The position numbers were made by a program, and so were the translations under genes. A stretch of 64,000 nucleotides of DNA from Denitrobacterium detoxificans (GTDB taxonomy: Bacteria; Actinomycetota; Coriobacteriia; Coriobacteriales; Eggerthellaceae): positions 196,922 to 260,921 of the forward strand of contig NZ_SUUH01000003.1 of NCBI RefSeq assembly GCF_015062615.1. Direction: 5' to 3'. The notes beneath the pieces are model-generated. The model ran no database searches and was not told the DNA's origin. It worked only from the letters and a program-made list of their open reading frames with translations. Shown one piece after another: positions 51,523-60,051 of this stretch (the stretch's first letter is position 1; every line of letters starts with the position of its first letter).

Positions 51523-52466
51523 AGTTTGCGAAGGACACTCAGCTGCGTGCCAATCTGCACTCCGATGCGGAAACGCTAGCCGAGGCGCTTCCCTGGATTA
51601 AGGAAGCCACGGGTAAGACCGTGGTCATCAAGTACGGCGGCAGCGCTATGGAAGACCCCGAGCTTCGCGCGAAGGTCATGAGCGACATCGTCTTGCTGAA
51701 GATCATCGGCCTGAACCCCGTGCTCGTGCATGGCGGTGGCAAGGCCATCAACAAGGCGTTTGAGCGCTACGCGTTTCCCGTCGAGTTCAAAGATGGCCTG
51801 CGCGTCACCTCGCCCGAGGCCATGGACGTCGTGCGCATGGTGCTCGTGGGCGAGGTCAATCAGAACCTCGTGCGCGATCTGAACGAACATGGCAACCTGG
51901 CCGTGGGCGTGTCCGGTGGCGACGGCGGCACCATTGTCGCCCGCCAGCTTGCGCCGGAGTATGGCCGCGTGGGCGAAATCGTGCAGGTGAACGTGGAATA
52001 CCTGAATGCGCTCATCGAAAAGGACTACATTCCCGTGGTGGCTGGCGTGGCCCAGGGGCTCGACGGCGGCTATTACAACATCAATGCTGACGTGGCGGCT
52101 GGCGCTATTGCTGGTGCCATCGGGGCGCATAAGTTCATCGCCCTCACCGACGTTGATGGCGTGTACTACGACTATCCGAATCGCGATTCGCTCATCTCCA
52201 ACATGACGCGCGACGAGGCGCGTGCGATGGTTCAGAGCGGCTCTATCGATACGGGCATGATTCCCAAGCTGAAGAGCTGCATCGATGCGCTCGATGCGGG
52301 CGTCATGCGCGCGCACGTCATCAACGGCAAAACGCCTCACGCGCTCCTGCTCGAGCTGCTTACCAATACGGGCGTGGGCACGGTCATTCACGGAACCGAG
52401 GAAAGCTACGAACGGGAAATGCATCCGCTGGGCGCGTTCGCTTCCAAGCTTTCGGTCAATCAGTAA
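51519..52466 (+). CDS. argB: Acetylglutamate kinase
   Basis: 315 residues. KTVVIKYGGSAMEDPELRA and NPVLVHGGGKAIN form the phosphate site; GGYYNINADVAAGAIAGA and DVDGVYYDYPN are typical. It phosphorylates N-acetylglutamate. The N-terminal helix (FAKDTQLRANLHSDAETLAEALPWI) is of the type found in arginine-inhibited kinases, so feedback inhibition is likely. ATG 51519 overlaps the argJ stop by four bases. Confidence 0.96.
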   Translation: MKFAKDTQLRANLHSDAETLAEALPWIKEATGKTVVIKYGGSAMEDPELRAKVMSDIVLLKIIGLNPVLVHGGGKAINKAFERYAFPVEFKDGLRVTSPEAMDVVRMVLVGEVNQNLVRDLNEHGNLAVGVSGGDGGTIVARQLAPEYGRVGEIVQVNVEYLNALIEKDYIPVVAGVAQGLDGGYYNINADVAAGAIAGAIGAHKFIALTDVDGVYYDYPNRDSLISNMTRDEARAMVQSGSIDTGMIPKLKSCIDALDAGVMRAHVINGKTPHALLLELLTNTGVGTVIHGTEESYEREMHPLGAFASKLSVNQ

Positions 52467-52486
52467 CGCAATCCAAGGAGGAATCC

Positions 52487-53713
52487 ATGTCTCTGGAGGA
52501 ACAGAAGCAGCTTGAGTCCGAATACGTGATGGGTACGTTCGCCCGCAAGCCCGTCTGCCTGGTGGAAGGCCGGGGCATGCACGTTTCAGACGACGCCGGC
52601 CACGATTGCCTCGACTTCATTGGCGGCATTGGCGTATGTAGCTTGGGGCATTGTCATCCTGCGGTGGTCGCCGCCGTACAGGAACAGGCTGGCAAGCTCA
52701 TGCACGTGAGCAATTACTACTACATCGAAAAGCGTGGGGAAGTGGCCAAGCTCCTTTCCGAAGCGCTGAACTACGTGCCCGCTGGCGAAAGTGCATCCGC
52801 CGAGCAGTGGAAGACGTTCTTCGCGAACTCGGGCGCCGAAGCGAACGAGTGCATGATGAAGCTCGCGCGTCTCTACGCCCGCGTGAAGGGCAATGGCGGC
52901 ACCACCATCGTCACGCTCGACGGCAGCTTCCATGGCCGCACCATGGAAACGCTGGCCGCTACCGCCCAGCCCGCCAAGCAGGAGAGCTTCCAGCCCCTGC
53001 CCGGTGGTTTCGTGCACGTGAAGCCCAACGACACCCAGGCTCTGCGTGACATGTTCAGCCAGCTGGGCTCCGAAATCTGCGCGTTCATGTTCGAGCCCAT
53101 TCAGGGCGAGAGCGGCGTGCATCCCTGCGAGCCTGAATACTTGCAGCTTGCGCAGGAGCTGTGCCATGAAGTGGGCGCGCTCATGATTGCCGATGAAGTG
53201 CAGACGGGCGTCTATCGTACGGGCACGCCGTTCGCGTTCCAGCAGATGGGCATCCAGCCCGACATCGTGTCCATTGCCAAGGGCATTGCCGACGGCTTCC
53301 CCATGGGGGCATGCGCCGCGCGCGCCCAGGTGGCCGATGCGTTCAACCCTGGCGATCACGGCTCCACGTTTGGCGGCAGCAACCTGGCCATCGCTGCGGC
53401 TTGTGCCACGCTGAGCGAGCTTGCCGCTGGCGAGTTCACGGAAACCGTGCCTCGCATGGGCGCTTATCTGAAGGAGCGCCTGGCGCAGCTGCCCGCCGTT
53501 ACGCAGGTGCGGGGTAGGGGCCTCATGGTCGCTTGCGACATCGCCCAGCCGCTCGAGGCTCCCGCGGTGGTTCAGCGCGGTCTTGCCCAGGGCTTGCTCC
53601 TGAACGCAACGGGTCCGCACACCCTTCGCTTCCTGCCTCCCTTGGTGTGCTCAGAGCAGGAAATAGACACGCTTGTGGAAAAACTAGGCGTGATTATGCA
53701 GATTTGTGGCTAG
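52487..53713 (+). CDS. argD: Acetylornithine aminotransferase
   Basis: 408 residues, PLP-dependent class III aminotransferase. It has FIGGIGVCSLGHCHPAVVAAV, FANSGAEANECMMKLAR, LIADEVQTGVYRTG and the PLP lysine in VSIAKGIADGFPMGA. ATG 52487 follows AAGGAGG. argF commonly comes next but is absent; argR follows after 131 bp. Confidence 0.95.
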   Translation: MSLEEQKQLESEYVMGTFARKPVCLVEGRGMHVSDDAGHDCLDFIGGIGVCSLGHCHPAVVAAVQEQAGKLMHVSNYYYIEKRGEVAKLLSEALNYVPAGESASAEQWKTFFANSGAEANECMMKLARLYARVKGNGGTTIVTLDGSFHGRTMETLAATAQPAKQESFQPLPGGFVHVKPNDTQALRDMFSQLGSEICAFMFEPIQGESGVHPCEPEYLQLAQELCHEVGALMIADEVQTGVYRTGTPFAFQQMGIQPDIVSIAKGIADGFPMGACAARAQVADAFNPGDHGSTFGGSNLAIAAACATLSELAAGEFTETVPRMGAYLKERLAQLPAVTQVRGRGLMVACDIAQPLEAPAVVQRGLAQGLLLNATGPHTLRFLPPLVCSEQEIDTLVEKLGVIMQICG

Positions 53714-53739
53714 GGTCACTGTTTTCTGCTAAAGTACGT

Positions 53740-53788
53740 GCATGTTGCGTTTGAAGTCGTGTTTTATGCATACTTAAGCGCAACATGC
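53740..53788. promoter_or_regulatory. Inverted repeat upstream of argR
   Basis: GCATGTTGCG (53740-53749) is exactly inverted as CGCAACATGC (53779-53788), with a TATGCATA palindrome between them. Placed 56 nt before argR it may be an autoregulatory operator or a terminator-like hairpin after argD. Confidence 0.4.
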
Positions 53789-53844
53789 TTAGTATTTTTG
53801 GATATGGGCAACGTAAATTTTCATTTTAGGTGAATTAGGAAGTC

Positions 53845-54273
53845 ATGAAGAAGCGCACTCAAAGGCACGAGGTTATTCGCGAAATCGTTCGCGATAATAA
53901 CATTCGTACGCAGCGCGACTTGGCTGAAAAGCTCCAGGAAGCTGGTCATGACTGCACGCAGGCTACCATCTCCCGCGACATCACCGATATGGAACTGCTT
54001 AAGTCCAAGGAAGGCTTCTACGTTCTCCCCGAAGACATGCGTCTTCAGCACATGGTTGTTGAACTGGTAGAAGAAGTCTACACGGCTGGTTATCTGGTTA
54101 TCGTGCGCACCTTCCCGGGTGGCGCTGCAGGCGTCGCTGGCGCCATCGATAACGCTGGCCTCAATGGTTCGCTCGGCACCGTTGCCGGCGACAACACCAT
54201 CATGATCGCAGCTCGTACGCCCGAAGATGCTCTGAACATCAAGGCCGAGCTCGACGGTCTCCGACGACGTTAG
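53845..54273 (+). CDS. argR: Arginine repressor
   Basis: 142 residues. The winged helix (about 1-70) begins KKRTQRHEVIREIVRDNNIRTQRDLAEKLQ and has TQATISRDITDMELLK. The C-terminal domain (about 80-142) includes GAAGVAGAIDNAG and GTVAGDNTIMIAAR, the arginine-binding and trimer surface. ATG 53845 follows TAGGAAG. Embedded between argD and argG, it likely represses the cluster when arginine is plentiful. Confidence 0.96.
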   Translation: MKKRTQRHEVIREIVRDNNIRTQRDLAEKLQEAGHDCTQATISRDITDMELLKSKEGFYVLPEDMRLQHMVVELVEEVYTAGYLVIVRTFPGGAAGVAGAIDNAGLNGSLGTVAGDNTIMIAARTPEDALNIKAELDGLRRR

Positions 54274-54378
54274 TCGTCTACTTCTGTTTGGGCTGAAAGC
54301 CCGCCTCCATCCCCTGTATAGCCATAGGCATATCGCTGCCTTCTATGCACTTTAGCTACCCGTATACCCAGGTAGCAT

Positions 54379-54411
54379 TCAAATCGTATTCAAAAAAATG
54401 AATATATGCAG
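54379..54411 (+). promoter_or_regulatory. Candidate ArgR operator before argG
   Basis: TCAAATCGTATTCA (54379-54392) matches 8 of the 10 fixed bases of TGAATWWWWATTCA. Arms TATTCA and TGAATA (54387-54404) are inverted around six A. This looks like two facing ARG-box halves, 30 nt before argG. Inferred. Confidence 0.45.
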
Positions 54412-54437
54412 CGAAAGCTGCGAAAGGATTGATTGTC

Positions 54438-55697
54438 ATGACCAAGGAAAAAGTTATTCTCGCGTACTCGGGTGGCCTCGACACCTCCTGCTGCATCAAG
54501 TGGCTTCAGGTTGCCATGAACCTCGACGTCATCGCTGTTGTGGGCGAAGTTGGCCAGGAGCATGACGGCCTAGAAAAGGTGAAGGCGAAGGCCCTGCGCA
54601 TGGGCGCTATCGACTGCATCGTCGCAGACATGCGGGACGATTTCGCCGACAACTTCCTTACGAAGGCCATTGCGGCGAACGCCATGTACGAGAACAAGTA
54701 TCCGCTGCTCTCCGCCCTGTCCAGGCCTGCTATTGCCAAGTATCTGGTGCAGGCTGCCCATACGTATGGCGCCAAGTACGTGGCCCATGGTTGCACGGGC
54801 AAGGGCAACGACCAGGTGCGCTTCGAGAACAGTATCGCTATGCTCGACCCCACGCTTACCATCCTCGCTCCGGTAAGGGACTGGGAGTTCAACACCAGGC
54901 CGCAGGAAATGGAATGGGCTGCCGCTCATGGCGTGGAAGTTCCCACCACCAAGGCCTCTCCGTATTCCATCGACGATAACCTGTTCGGTCGCGCCATCGA
55001 ATGCGGCATCCTGGAAGATCCTTGGGCTGAGCCCCCTGCGGACATCTACACCATGACGGTCGACCCGCAGGATGCCCCCGATGCTCCTGAGTATGTGGAC
55101 ATCGACTTCGAGCAGGGTGTTCCCGTAGCCATCAACGGCAAGAAGATGTCCATGAGGGACATCGTCATGGACATGAACGAAATCGCCGGTCGGAATGGCT
55201 ATGGCCGCATCGACATGGTTGAGAACAGGCTCGTGGGCCTGAAGAGCAGGGAAGTGTACGAGTGCCCGGCAGCTCTGGCACTCATCATGGCTCATAAGGG
55301 CCTGGAAGACCTCTGCCTCGAGCGCGAAGTGCTGCACGCCAAGCTCGACCTCGAGCAGAAGTGGGCGGTTTCGGTGTACTACGGCGAGTGGTTTGGCCCG
55401 CTCAAGCAGGCTATCGACGCGTTCATGGCGAACACGCAGCAGTGCGTGACGGGTACCGTGAAGCTGAAGTTCTACAAGGGCAATTGCACCGTGGTTGGCC
55501 GCAAGAGCGAGTACTCGCTGTACAACCCCTCTCTGGCCACCTATTCCGAGGGCGACACGTTCAACCACAAGGCTGCTGCTGGCTTCCTCGAAATCAACGG
55601 TCTGTCCGCGCGCAACTGGGCTGCCAATAGGGCTAAAATGGGCGCGCTGAACGATTCCACGAGCGTTTGCCAGCCCCATATCATCGACGAGGATTAA
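54438..55697 (+). CDS. argG: Argininosuccinate synthase
   Basis: 419 residues. KVILAYSGGLDTSCCIKWLQ holds the ATP pyrophosphatase loop SGGLDTS; GKGNDQVRFE and SPYSIDDNLFGRAIE bind citrulline and aspartate. It joins citrulline and aspartate. ATG 54438 has AAAGGA about 9 nt upstream; the TTG at 54429 is too near that site. argH follows after 111 bp. Confidence 0.96.
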   Translation: MTKEKVILAYSGGLDTSCCIKWLQVAMNLDVIAVVGEVGQEHDGLEKVKAKALRMGAIDCIVADMRDDFADNFLTKAIAANAMYENKYPLLSALSRPAIAKYLVQAAHTYGAKYVAHGCTGKGNDQVRFENSIAMLDPTLTILAPVRDWEFNTRPQEMEWAAAHGVEVPTTKASPYSIDDNLFGRAIECGILEDPWAEPPADIYTMTVDPQDAPDAPEYVDIDFEQGVPVAINGKKMSMRDIVMDMNEIAGRNGYGRIDMVENRLVGLKSREVYECPAALALIMAHKGLEDLCLEREVLHAKLDLEQKWAVSVYYGEWFGPLKQAIDAFMANTQQCVTGTVKLKFYKGNCTVVGRKSEYSLYNPSLATYSEGDTFNHKAAAGFLEINGLSARNWAANRAKMGALNDSTSVCQPHIIDED

Positions 55698-55808
55698 TCA
55701 TTTCGTCTTGCGTATGAGCGGTTGCGCCCCTGGCGCCCTCGCTCGTGGTGCGGCGGCCCGCAAACTCGCCGCCGCCCCGTAGGTCGAATAACGAGAAAAG
55801 GTAGTTTC

Positions 55809-57200
55809 ATGGCACTCTGGTCAGGCAGATTCGAAGAAGGCGTCGACGATTTCACGCAACGTTTTGGCGCGTCGCTTCCCGTCGATAAGCGCATGTACGC
55901 GCAGGACATCGCGGGCAGCCGAGCCCATGCGAAGATGCTCGCGGCAACGGGCGTCATCAGCGCTCAGGACGCCCAGGAAATTGACGCCGGATTGGCGGGC
56001 ATTCTTGCCGACATCGAGGCGGGCACGTTCGTGTTCGACATCAACGACGAGGATATCCACATGGCAATCGAAGGCGAGCTCACGCGCCGCATTGGCAGCG
56101 CGGGCGCGCGCCTGCATACGGGCCGCAGCCGCAACGACCAGACCATTACCGACACCCGTCTTCTCGTGAAGGACTTCTGCGTGCAGCTTATGCAGGGCAA
56201 CCTGGCCCTGCGTCAGGCGCTCGTGAATCAGGCGAAGGCGCATCCGGAAGTCGTTATGCCTGGCTATACGCATATGCAGCATGCTCAGCCCGTGCTGTTC
56301 GCTCATCACATGCTTGCGTACTATTGGATGTTCCAGCGCGATTTCGGCCGCATCGCCGCGGCTCTTCAGGCTGCCGACGTGAACCCGCTGGGTTCGGCGG
56401 CGCTGGCGGGAACCACGTATCCGCTCGACCGTCGCATGACGGCGCAGGAGCTTGGCTTCTCGCAGGTCACGCCCAACTCGCTTGATGCCGTTTCGAATCG
56501 CGACTTCCTGCTCGACCTGCAGTATGCCTGCAGCGTCACCATGATTCACCTGTCGCGCCTGGCCGAGGAGATCATCCTGTGGTCCACGCAGGAGTTCGGC
56601 TTCATTACGCTGTCCGATTCCTACTCCACGGGCTCCTCCATCATGCCGCAGAAGAAGAACCCCGATTTCGCGGAGCTCATCCGCGGCAAGTCGGGCCGCG
56701 TAGTGGGCGATCTTATGTCGCTGCTCATGGTCATGAAGGGCCTGCCCCTGGCGTACAACAAGGATATGCAGGAAGACAAGGAAGGCGCCATCGACGCATT
56801 CGAAACGGTGTGCGATTCCATGCGCTGCATGTGCGGCATGATCGAGACGATGCAGATTCACCCCGACGCCATGATGGAATCCGCGCGCAAGGGCCATATG
56901 GCTGCCACCGACGTGGCCGACTACCTGGCGAAGAAGGGCCTTCCGTTCCGCGAAGCCCATGCCGTGGTAGGCCACTTGGTTCTGCTGTGCGAGAAGCGTG
57001 GCTGCCAGCTCGACGACCTTTCGCTTAGCGACTTCAAGGCCGAATGCGACCTGTTCGAGGCCGACATCACCGAGCAGCTCGATCTGCCCAGCATCGTGCG
57101 TGCCCGCACTGCCGAAGGCGGTACGTCTCCCCAGGCCGTTGCCGTGCAGATGCAGGCAGTGCAAGAAACCATGGATCGCGACGCTGCGCTTCTGGGGTAG
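55809..57200 (+). CDS. argH: Argininosuccinate lyase
   Basis: 463 residues. ALWSGRFEEGVDDFTQRFGASL is the typical start; HTGRSRNDQ and the fumarase-superfamily loop GSSIMPQKKNPDFAE carry the active site. It releases arginine and fumarate, the latter a possible electron acceptor in anaerobes. ATG 55809 follows AGAAAAGGTAG. Last gene of the arginine cluster. Confidence 0.96.
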   Translation: MALWSGRFEEGVDDFTQRFGASLPVDKRMYAQDIAGSRAHAKMLAATGVISAQDAQEIDAGLAGILADIEAGTFVFDINDEDIHMAIEGELTRRIGSAGARLHTGRSRNDQTITDTRLLVKDFCVQLMQGNLALRQALVNQAKAHPEVVMPGYTHMQHAQPVLFAHHMLAYYWMFQRDFGRIAAALQAADVNPLGSAALAGTTYPLDRRMTAQELGFSQVTPNSLDAVSNRDFLLDLQYACSVTMIHLSRLAEEIILWSTQEFGFITLSDSYSTGSSIMPQKKNPDFAELIRGKSGRVVGDLMSLLMVMKGLPLAYNKDMQEDKEGAIDAFETVCDSMRCMCGMIETMQIHPDAMMESARKGHMAATDVADYLAKKGLPFREAHAVVGHLVLLCEKRGCQLDDLSLSDFKAECDLFEADITEQLDLPSIVRARTAEGGTSPQAVAVQMQAVQETMDRDAALLG

Positions 57201-57291
57201 AGGCACGAGCATATTCACGTCATGTATGGGGCGTCTTGCGACATGTTCGCGGGGCGCCCATCGTGTATCTCTTGACGTTTACTTGTGTACT

Positions 57292-57322
57292 TTGGCGTGC
57301 GTCTAAACGCAGATGGTAGAAT
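57292..57322 (+). promoter_or_regulatory. Possible promoter of the class A PBP gene
   Basis: TTGGCG (57292-57297) and TAGAAT (57317-57322) are 19 nt apart, slightly long for sigma-70. It lies 25 nt before the ATG. TTGACG at 57272 has no matching -10. Confidence 0.35.
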
Positions 57323-57346
57323 AGCGCCAGCTTACCAGGAGGTTAC

Positions 57347-59509
57347 ATGGGCTCACGTGCAATGAAAAAACGCCTCGGTACGAGGAACAAACGCCGATAC
57401 GCACCGCTTCTGTTCATTCTCTGCGCGCTCTTCGCGCTTGTCGTGGTCGGCGGAATCGCGGTATACACCGCAGCTGAATCGTGGCTGGAAGACCTTCCCG
57501 ATTATGCCGATTCCTCGGCGTATAACTATTCCCAGAAAACGCGCGTGTACGCGTCCGATGGAACGACGCTGCTCGCCGAGTTCTACGTGGAGAATCGCGA
57601 GCCGGTTAGCAGCCTAGACGACATCAGCGAGTTCGTACGCAACGGCACGGTTGCCACCGAGGACGTGCGCTTTTACGAACATAGCGGCGTCGACATTCTG
57701 GGCATCGGCCGCGCATTGGCGAACAACCTGTTCGGTGGCTCCACCGAAGGCGCATCTACGCTTACCCAGCAGTTCGTCCGCAATACGGTGCTTGCCGACG
57801 AGGCAAGCGAGCAGACCATCAAGCGTAAGGTCCGCGAGGCCTACATTGCCTTGAAGCTCGAGGAGATGTATTCGAAGGACGACATCCTCCTTATGTACCT
57901 GAATACCGTCAACTATGGTTCGGGCGCTTACGGCATCGAAGCCGCCGCCAAGAAGTACTTCTCCGTCAGTGCGAGCGAGCTTACGCTTGCCCAGGCGGCC
58001 TTGCTCGTGGGCATTCCCCAGTCGCCTACGTACAACAACCCCATCAACTACCCCGACAATGCGCTCTCGCGCCGCAATACGGTGCTCAACCGCATGCTCA
58101 CGAATGGCTACATTACGCAGGAGCAATACGATGAGGCGGTAAACGAGCCGCTTGGCCTGAATGTTTCGGAAGACGAATCCGATGACGGCATTTACGCGTA
58201 TCCGTACTTCACGAGCTACGTGCGCCAGACGCTTCTGGAAGATTATTCCGAGGCCGAGGTGTTCAAGGGTGGCCTTACGGTATACACCACGCTCGACGTA
58301 ACGGCACAGGAAGCGGCCGAAGCCGCGTGTGCCGAAAAGGAAGAGGCCGTCGACGACGACTTGGAAGTCGCTTTGGTGGCGGTCGACCCCGACACGGGAT
58401 TCATCAAAGCCTTGGTAGGCGGCAAAGACTACAACGAGAACGAATACAATCTGGCTACGCAAAGTACGAGACAGCCTGGTTCCGCGTTCAAGACATTCAC
58501 GCTCGCGGCGGCCATCGAAAACGGCATCGATCCCGATACGTACGTGAACTGCTCGTCGCCGATTACGCTCGATAACTGGACGGTTGAAAACTACGACGGC
58601 GCCTCGTACGGCACGCGCTCGATCGAAAGCGCCTTCGCCATCTCGGCCAATACGGGTTTTGCGCGCCTGTGCGTCATGCTCGGCCCCGATAAGGTTGCCG
58701 AAATGGCCACGCGCCTGGGCATCGAAACCGATCTCGAAACGGTTCCCTCCATCACGCTGGGTTCCCAGGGCGTTACCGTGCGCGAAATGGCTGGCGCGTA
58801 CGCCACCATTGCGTCGGGCGGCATCAAGCGCGATGCCGTGGCCATCGAGAAGATCGTCGATTCCGACGGTGACATTATCTTCCAGGCCGACACCACGGGC
58901 ACGCGCGTCATTTCCGAGGAAGTGGCCCACGCCACGGAACAGGTCATGGAGGGCGTCGTCACGAATGGTACCGGTACCGCAGCCGCGCTGTCCTCGGGGC
59001 AGACGGTTGCCGGCAAGACGGGTACCAGCCAGAATTGGCGCGATAGCTGGTTCTGCGGCATTACGCCCCAGTACTCTGTGGCCATTTGGCTGGGCGCGCG
59101 CGAGGAGCGCCAGATGAGCTCGTCGTACAGCGCTACGAGCGTCTTCAGCTCGTTCCTGAACCAGCTCATTTCGAAGAGCGATACCGAGAAGTTCGTCATG
59201 AACAGCGCAAGCGACCCGAAGTACCGCACGCTCACGTCTGACGAGAAGGAGGCGCTGGGTACTACGTCTAGCTCCACTACCAGCAGCGATGACGAGAAGT
59301 CGTCGAATTCCAGCTCGTCGACCTCTACGACCACGAACTCCACGACGAGCTCCTCGAGCAGTTCCTCGCGTTCGAGCTCGTCGAGTTCTAGCAGCTCGTC
59401 ATCGAGTAATGGTTCGTCAACATCGAATGGTTCGTCTTCGGGCTCTTCGAGCGATAGTTCACAATCGGGTACCGGAAGCTCTTCGAGTTCCGGTGACTCA
59501 TCGGAATAA
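57347..59509 (+). CDS. Class A penicillin-binding protein
   Basis: 720 residues. A membrane helix (about 20-44) anchors it. The GT51 glycosyltransferase domain (about 65-245) has the catalytic glutamate in EDVRFYEHSGVD (near 105) and STLTQQFVRN. The transpeptidase has Ser379-x-x-Lys382 (PGSAFKTF), Ser433-Ala-Asn435 and Lys557-Thr-Gly. It polymerises and crosslinks peptidoglycan. Residues from about 640 are nearly all Ser with Thr, Asp and Gly, an unusual tail. ATG 57347 follows AGGAGG. A lipoprotein and a U32 gene follow closely. Confidence 0.95.
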   Translation: MGSRAMKKRLGTRNKRRYAPLLFILCALFALVVVGGIAVYTAAESWLEDLPDYADSSAYNYSQKTRVYASDGTTLLAEFYVENREPVSSLDDISEFVRNGTVATEDVRFYEHSGVDILGIGRALANNLFGGSTEGASTLTQQFVRNTVLADEASEQTIKRKVREAYIALKLEEMYSKDDILLMYLNTVNYGSGAYGIEAAAKKYFSVSASELTLAQAALLVGIPQSPTYNNPINYPDNALSRRNTVLNRMLTNGYITQEQYDEAVNEPLGLNVSEDESDDGIYAYPYFTSYVRQTLLEDYSEAEVFKGGLTVYTTLDVTAQEAAEAACAEKEEAVDDDLEVALVAVDPDTGFIKALVGGKDYNENEYNLATQSTRQPGSAFKTFTLAAAIENGIDPDTYVNCSSPITLDNWTVENYDGASYGTRSIESAFAISANTGFARLCVMLGPDKVAEMATRLGIETDLETVPSITLGSQGVTVREMAGAYATIASGGIKRDAVAIEKIVDSDGDIIFQADTTGTRVISEEVAHATEQVMEGVVTNGTGTAAALSSGQTVAGKTGTSQNWRDSWFCGITPQYSVAIWLGAREERQMSSSYSATSVFSSFLNQLISKSDTEKFVMNSASDPKYRTLTSDEKEALGTTSSSTTSSDDEKSSNSSSSTSTTTNSTTSSSSSSSRSSSSSSSSSSSSNGSSTSNGSSSGSSSDSSQSGTGSSSSSGDSSE

Positions 59510-59529
59510 TGCATAAGGTAAGGAATAAC

Positions 59530-60051
59530 ATGAATCGTGTATCTCGCTCTATTCGCATGGCGGCTGCTGCTTGCGCCGTTGCCTGCGCGCTGGTGGTAAC
59601 CGGCTGCGTAGCGCAATCGACTACCGGCACCACCAGCGAAGCCGAGCAGAACCGCCAGTACATGGCTACGCTCAATCAGCAGGTTACCGAAATCCAGGAA
59701 GATCTCACGGCATTTCAGGATGCGGTGGCGAAGCAGGATGCCGTAACCATGCAGGCCCAGCTCACGTCGGTGGACAAGGTCATCGAAAGCGTGAAGAACA
59801 CCGATTGCACGTCGAAGCTGCAGCCGGCGAAGGACCTCTACGTCGACGCGCTGTGCTCGCTCGACGATGCGCTTGCGTCCTATGTTTCGCTCTACACCGA
59901 CGTCGCCAATGGCACGGTCGATTCCGCAACGTACGACGAACGTCTTTCCAGCGTCCAGTCGGCGTACAACGAAGCCATGGACAAGCTGAAGTCCGCTGAT
60001 GACAAGATCGTTTCTATTAGCAATGGGGAAGATTCCGAATCTCATGAATAA
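59530..60051 (+). CDS. Small helical lipoprotein
   Basis: 173 residues. ATG 59530 has TAAGGAA upstream; the in-frame ATG at 59509 overlaps the PBP stop. The signal ends in a lipobox VTGC, so it should be lipid-anchored outside the membrane. The mature part is predicted to be two or three long helices rich in Gln, Asp, Ala and Val (NRQYMATLNQQVTEIQEDL). I recognise no domain. It sits between the PBP and U32 genes and overlaps the latter by 8 nt, hinting at a wall-associated role. Confidence 0.8.
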   Translation: MNRVSRSIRMAAAACAVACALVVTGCVAQSTTGTTSEAEQNRQYMATLNQQVTEIQEDLTAFQDAVAKQDAVTMQAQLTSVDKVIESVKNTDCTSKLQPAKDLYVDALCSLDDALASYVSLYTDVANGTVDSATYDERLSSVQSAYNEAMDKLKSADDKIVSISNGEDSESHE

